From Thermoprotei archaeon (GTDB lineage: Archaea > Thermoproteota > Thermoprotei > QMSL01 > B3-G16), in NCBI GenBank assembly GCA_003649665.1, contig QMSL01000022.1:1-13134 (forward strand): a DNA stretch of 13,134 bases, written 5' to 3'. This document shows positions 12,977 through 13,134 of the stretch, piece after piece. Both the position numbers and the translations under genes were made by a program. Within the stretch, counting starts at the first letter, position 1. The number at the start of each line of letters is the position of its first letter. The notes under the pieces were generated by a model. That model did no database searches, was not told where the DNA came from, and saw only the letters and a list, made by a program, of their open reading frames with translations.

Positions 12977-13134
12977 TCATGACCGCTTATATAACCCGAC
13001 TAACTTTGCATAAGCTATTACGTGTCCTCTCACATGCTTCAATAATTCTCCTATAGTTACTCCAGGCTCTAGGTTAAGCTTAGTATCTAAAGCAAGAAGA
13101 AGGAATATGTATCTATGAGTCTCTCCTGGGGGCG
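12977..13134 (-). CDS. PEBP / YbhB-YbcL (Raf kinase inhibitor-like) family protein, C-terminal fragment
   Basis: The minus strand is open from the window edge to a TGA at 12977-12979, giving the last 51 residues of a protein. They begin P-P-G-E-T-H-R-Y-I-F and end H-V-I-A-Y-A-K-L-V-G-L-Y-K-R-S. This matches the C-terminal third of phosphatidylethanolamine-binding-like proteins of the bacterial/archaeal YbhB/YbcL group. The P-P-x-x-x-H-R-Y-x-F strand borders the ligand pocket, and the A-x-L-x-G-x-Y-x-R ending is diagnostic. The N-terminal part, including the D-P-D-A-P pocket motif, lies outside the window. These are small proteins of unknown physiological ligand. The gene converges on the 536-aa glycosidase and shows no evident functional link to it. 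Confidence 0.85.
   Translation of the reverse strand, partial: PPGETHRYIFLLLALDTKLNLEPGVTIGELLKHVRGHVIAYAKLVGLYKRS

Noticed and set aside
1..13134. Search for tRNA/rRNA genes, CRISPR repeats and insertion-sequence ends
   Set aside because: No cloverleaf-like GC-rich segment, regularly spaced repeat array, transposase motif or long terminal inverted repeat was seen by eye.

Overview
The window looks archaeal, most likely from a thermophilic member of the Thermoproteota (placement inferred, low confidence below phylum). The evidence is AT-rich TATA-box promoters, GGAGGTGA/GGGG-type ribosome binding sites alongside an apparently leaderless promoter, frequent ATA/AGG/AGA codons, GTG/TTG starts, and several surface proteins that keep a single membrane anchor. 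No RNA gene, insertion sequence or CRISPR array was seen, and no stretch above 300 bases lacks a gene.

Layout. (1) 1-300 (+) is the 3' end of a cation diffusion facilitator metal transporter. (2) 329-1063 (-) is a small amidohydrolase-2 family metal-dependent hydrolase. (3) 1128-5033 (-) is a tight three-gene operon: an ABC ATPase, an ABC-2 type permease with a 4-bp overlap, and a large surface protein of stacked beta-sandwich domains starting 1 bp after the permease stop. It has a recognisable TATA box with a palindrome between it and the probable start site. (4) 5229-12930 is the most interesting part. A 653-residue polytopic membrane protein resembling the uncharacterised DUF6785/DUF6784 families is flanked by two paralogous membrane-anchored surface proteins (400 and 376 aa). 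Next come two unrelated, membrane-anchored glycosidase-like TIM-barrel proteins (457 and 536 aa). (5) 12977-13134 (-) is the 3' end of a PEBP/YbhB-like protein.

Working model (inference). Region 4 is a cell-surface glycan-processing and uptake locus. The two TIM-barrel enzymes would act outside the membrane, the two beta-sandwich/helical-stalk paralogues would bind or present the substrate or form a complex, and the DUF6785-like protein would be the membrane channel or transporter. No conventional sugar ABC importer or solute-binding protein accompanies them. Several promoters carry their own perfect palindrome, and the central divergent promoter pair uses two copies of a 13-bp TATA-like element placed almost symmetrically. 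This suggests local transcriptional control, although no regulator gene lies in the window.
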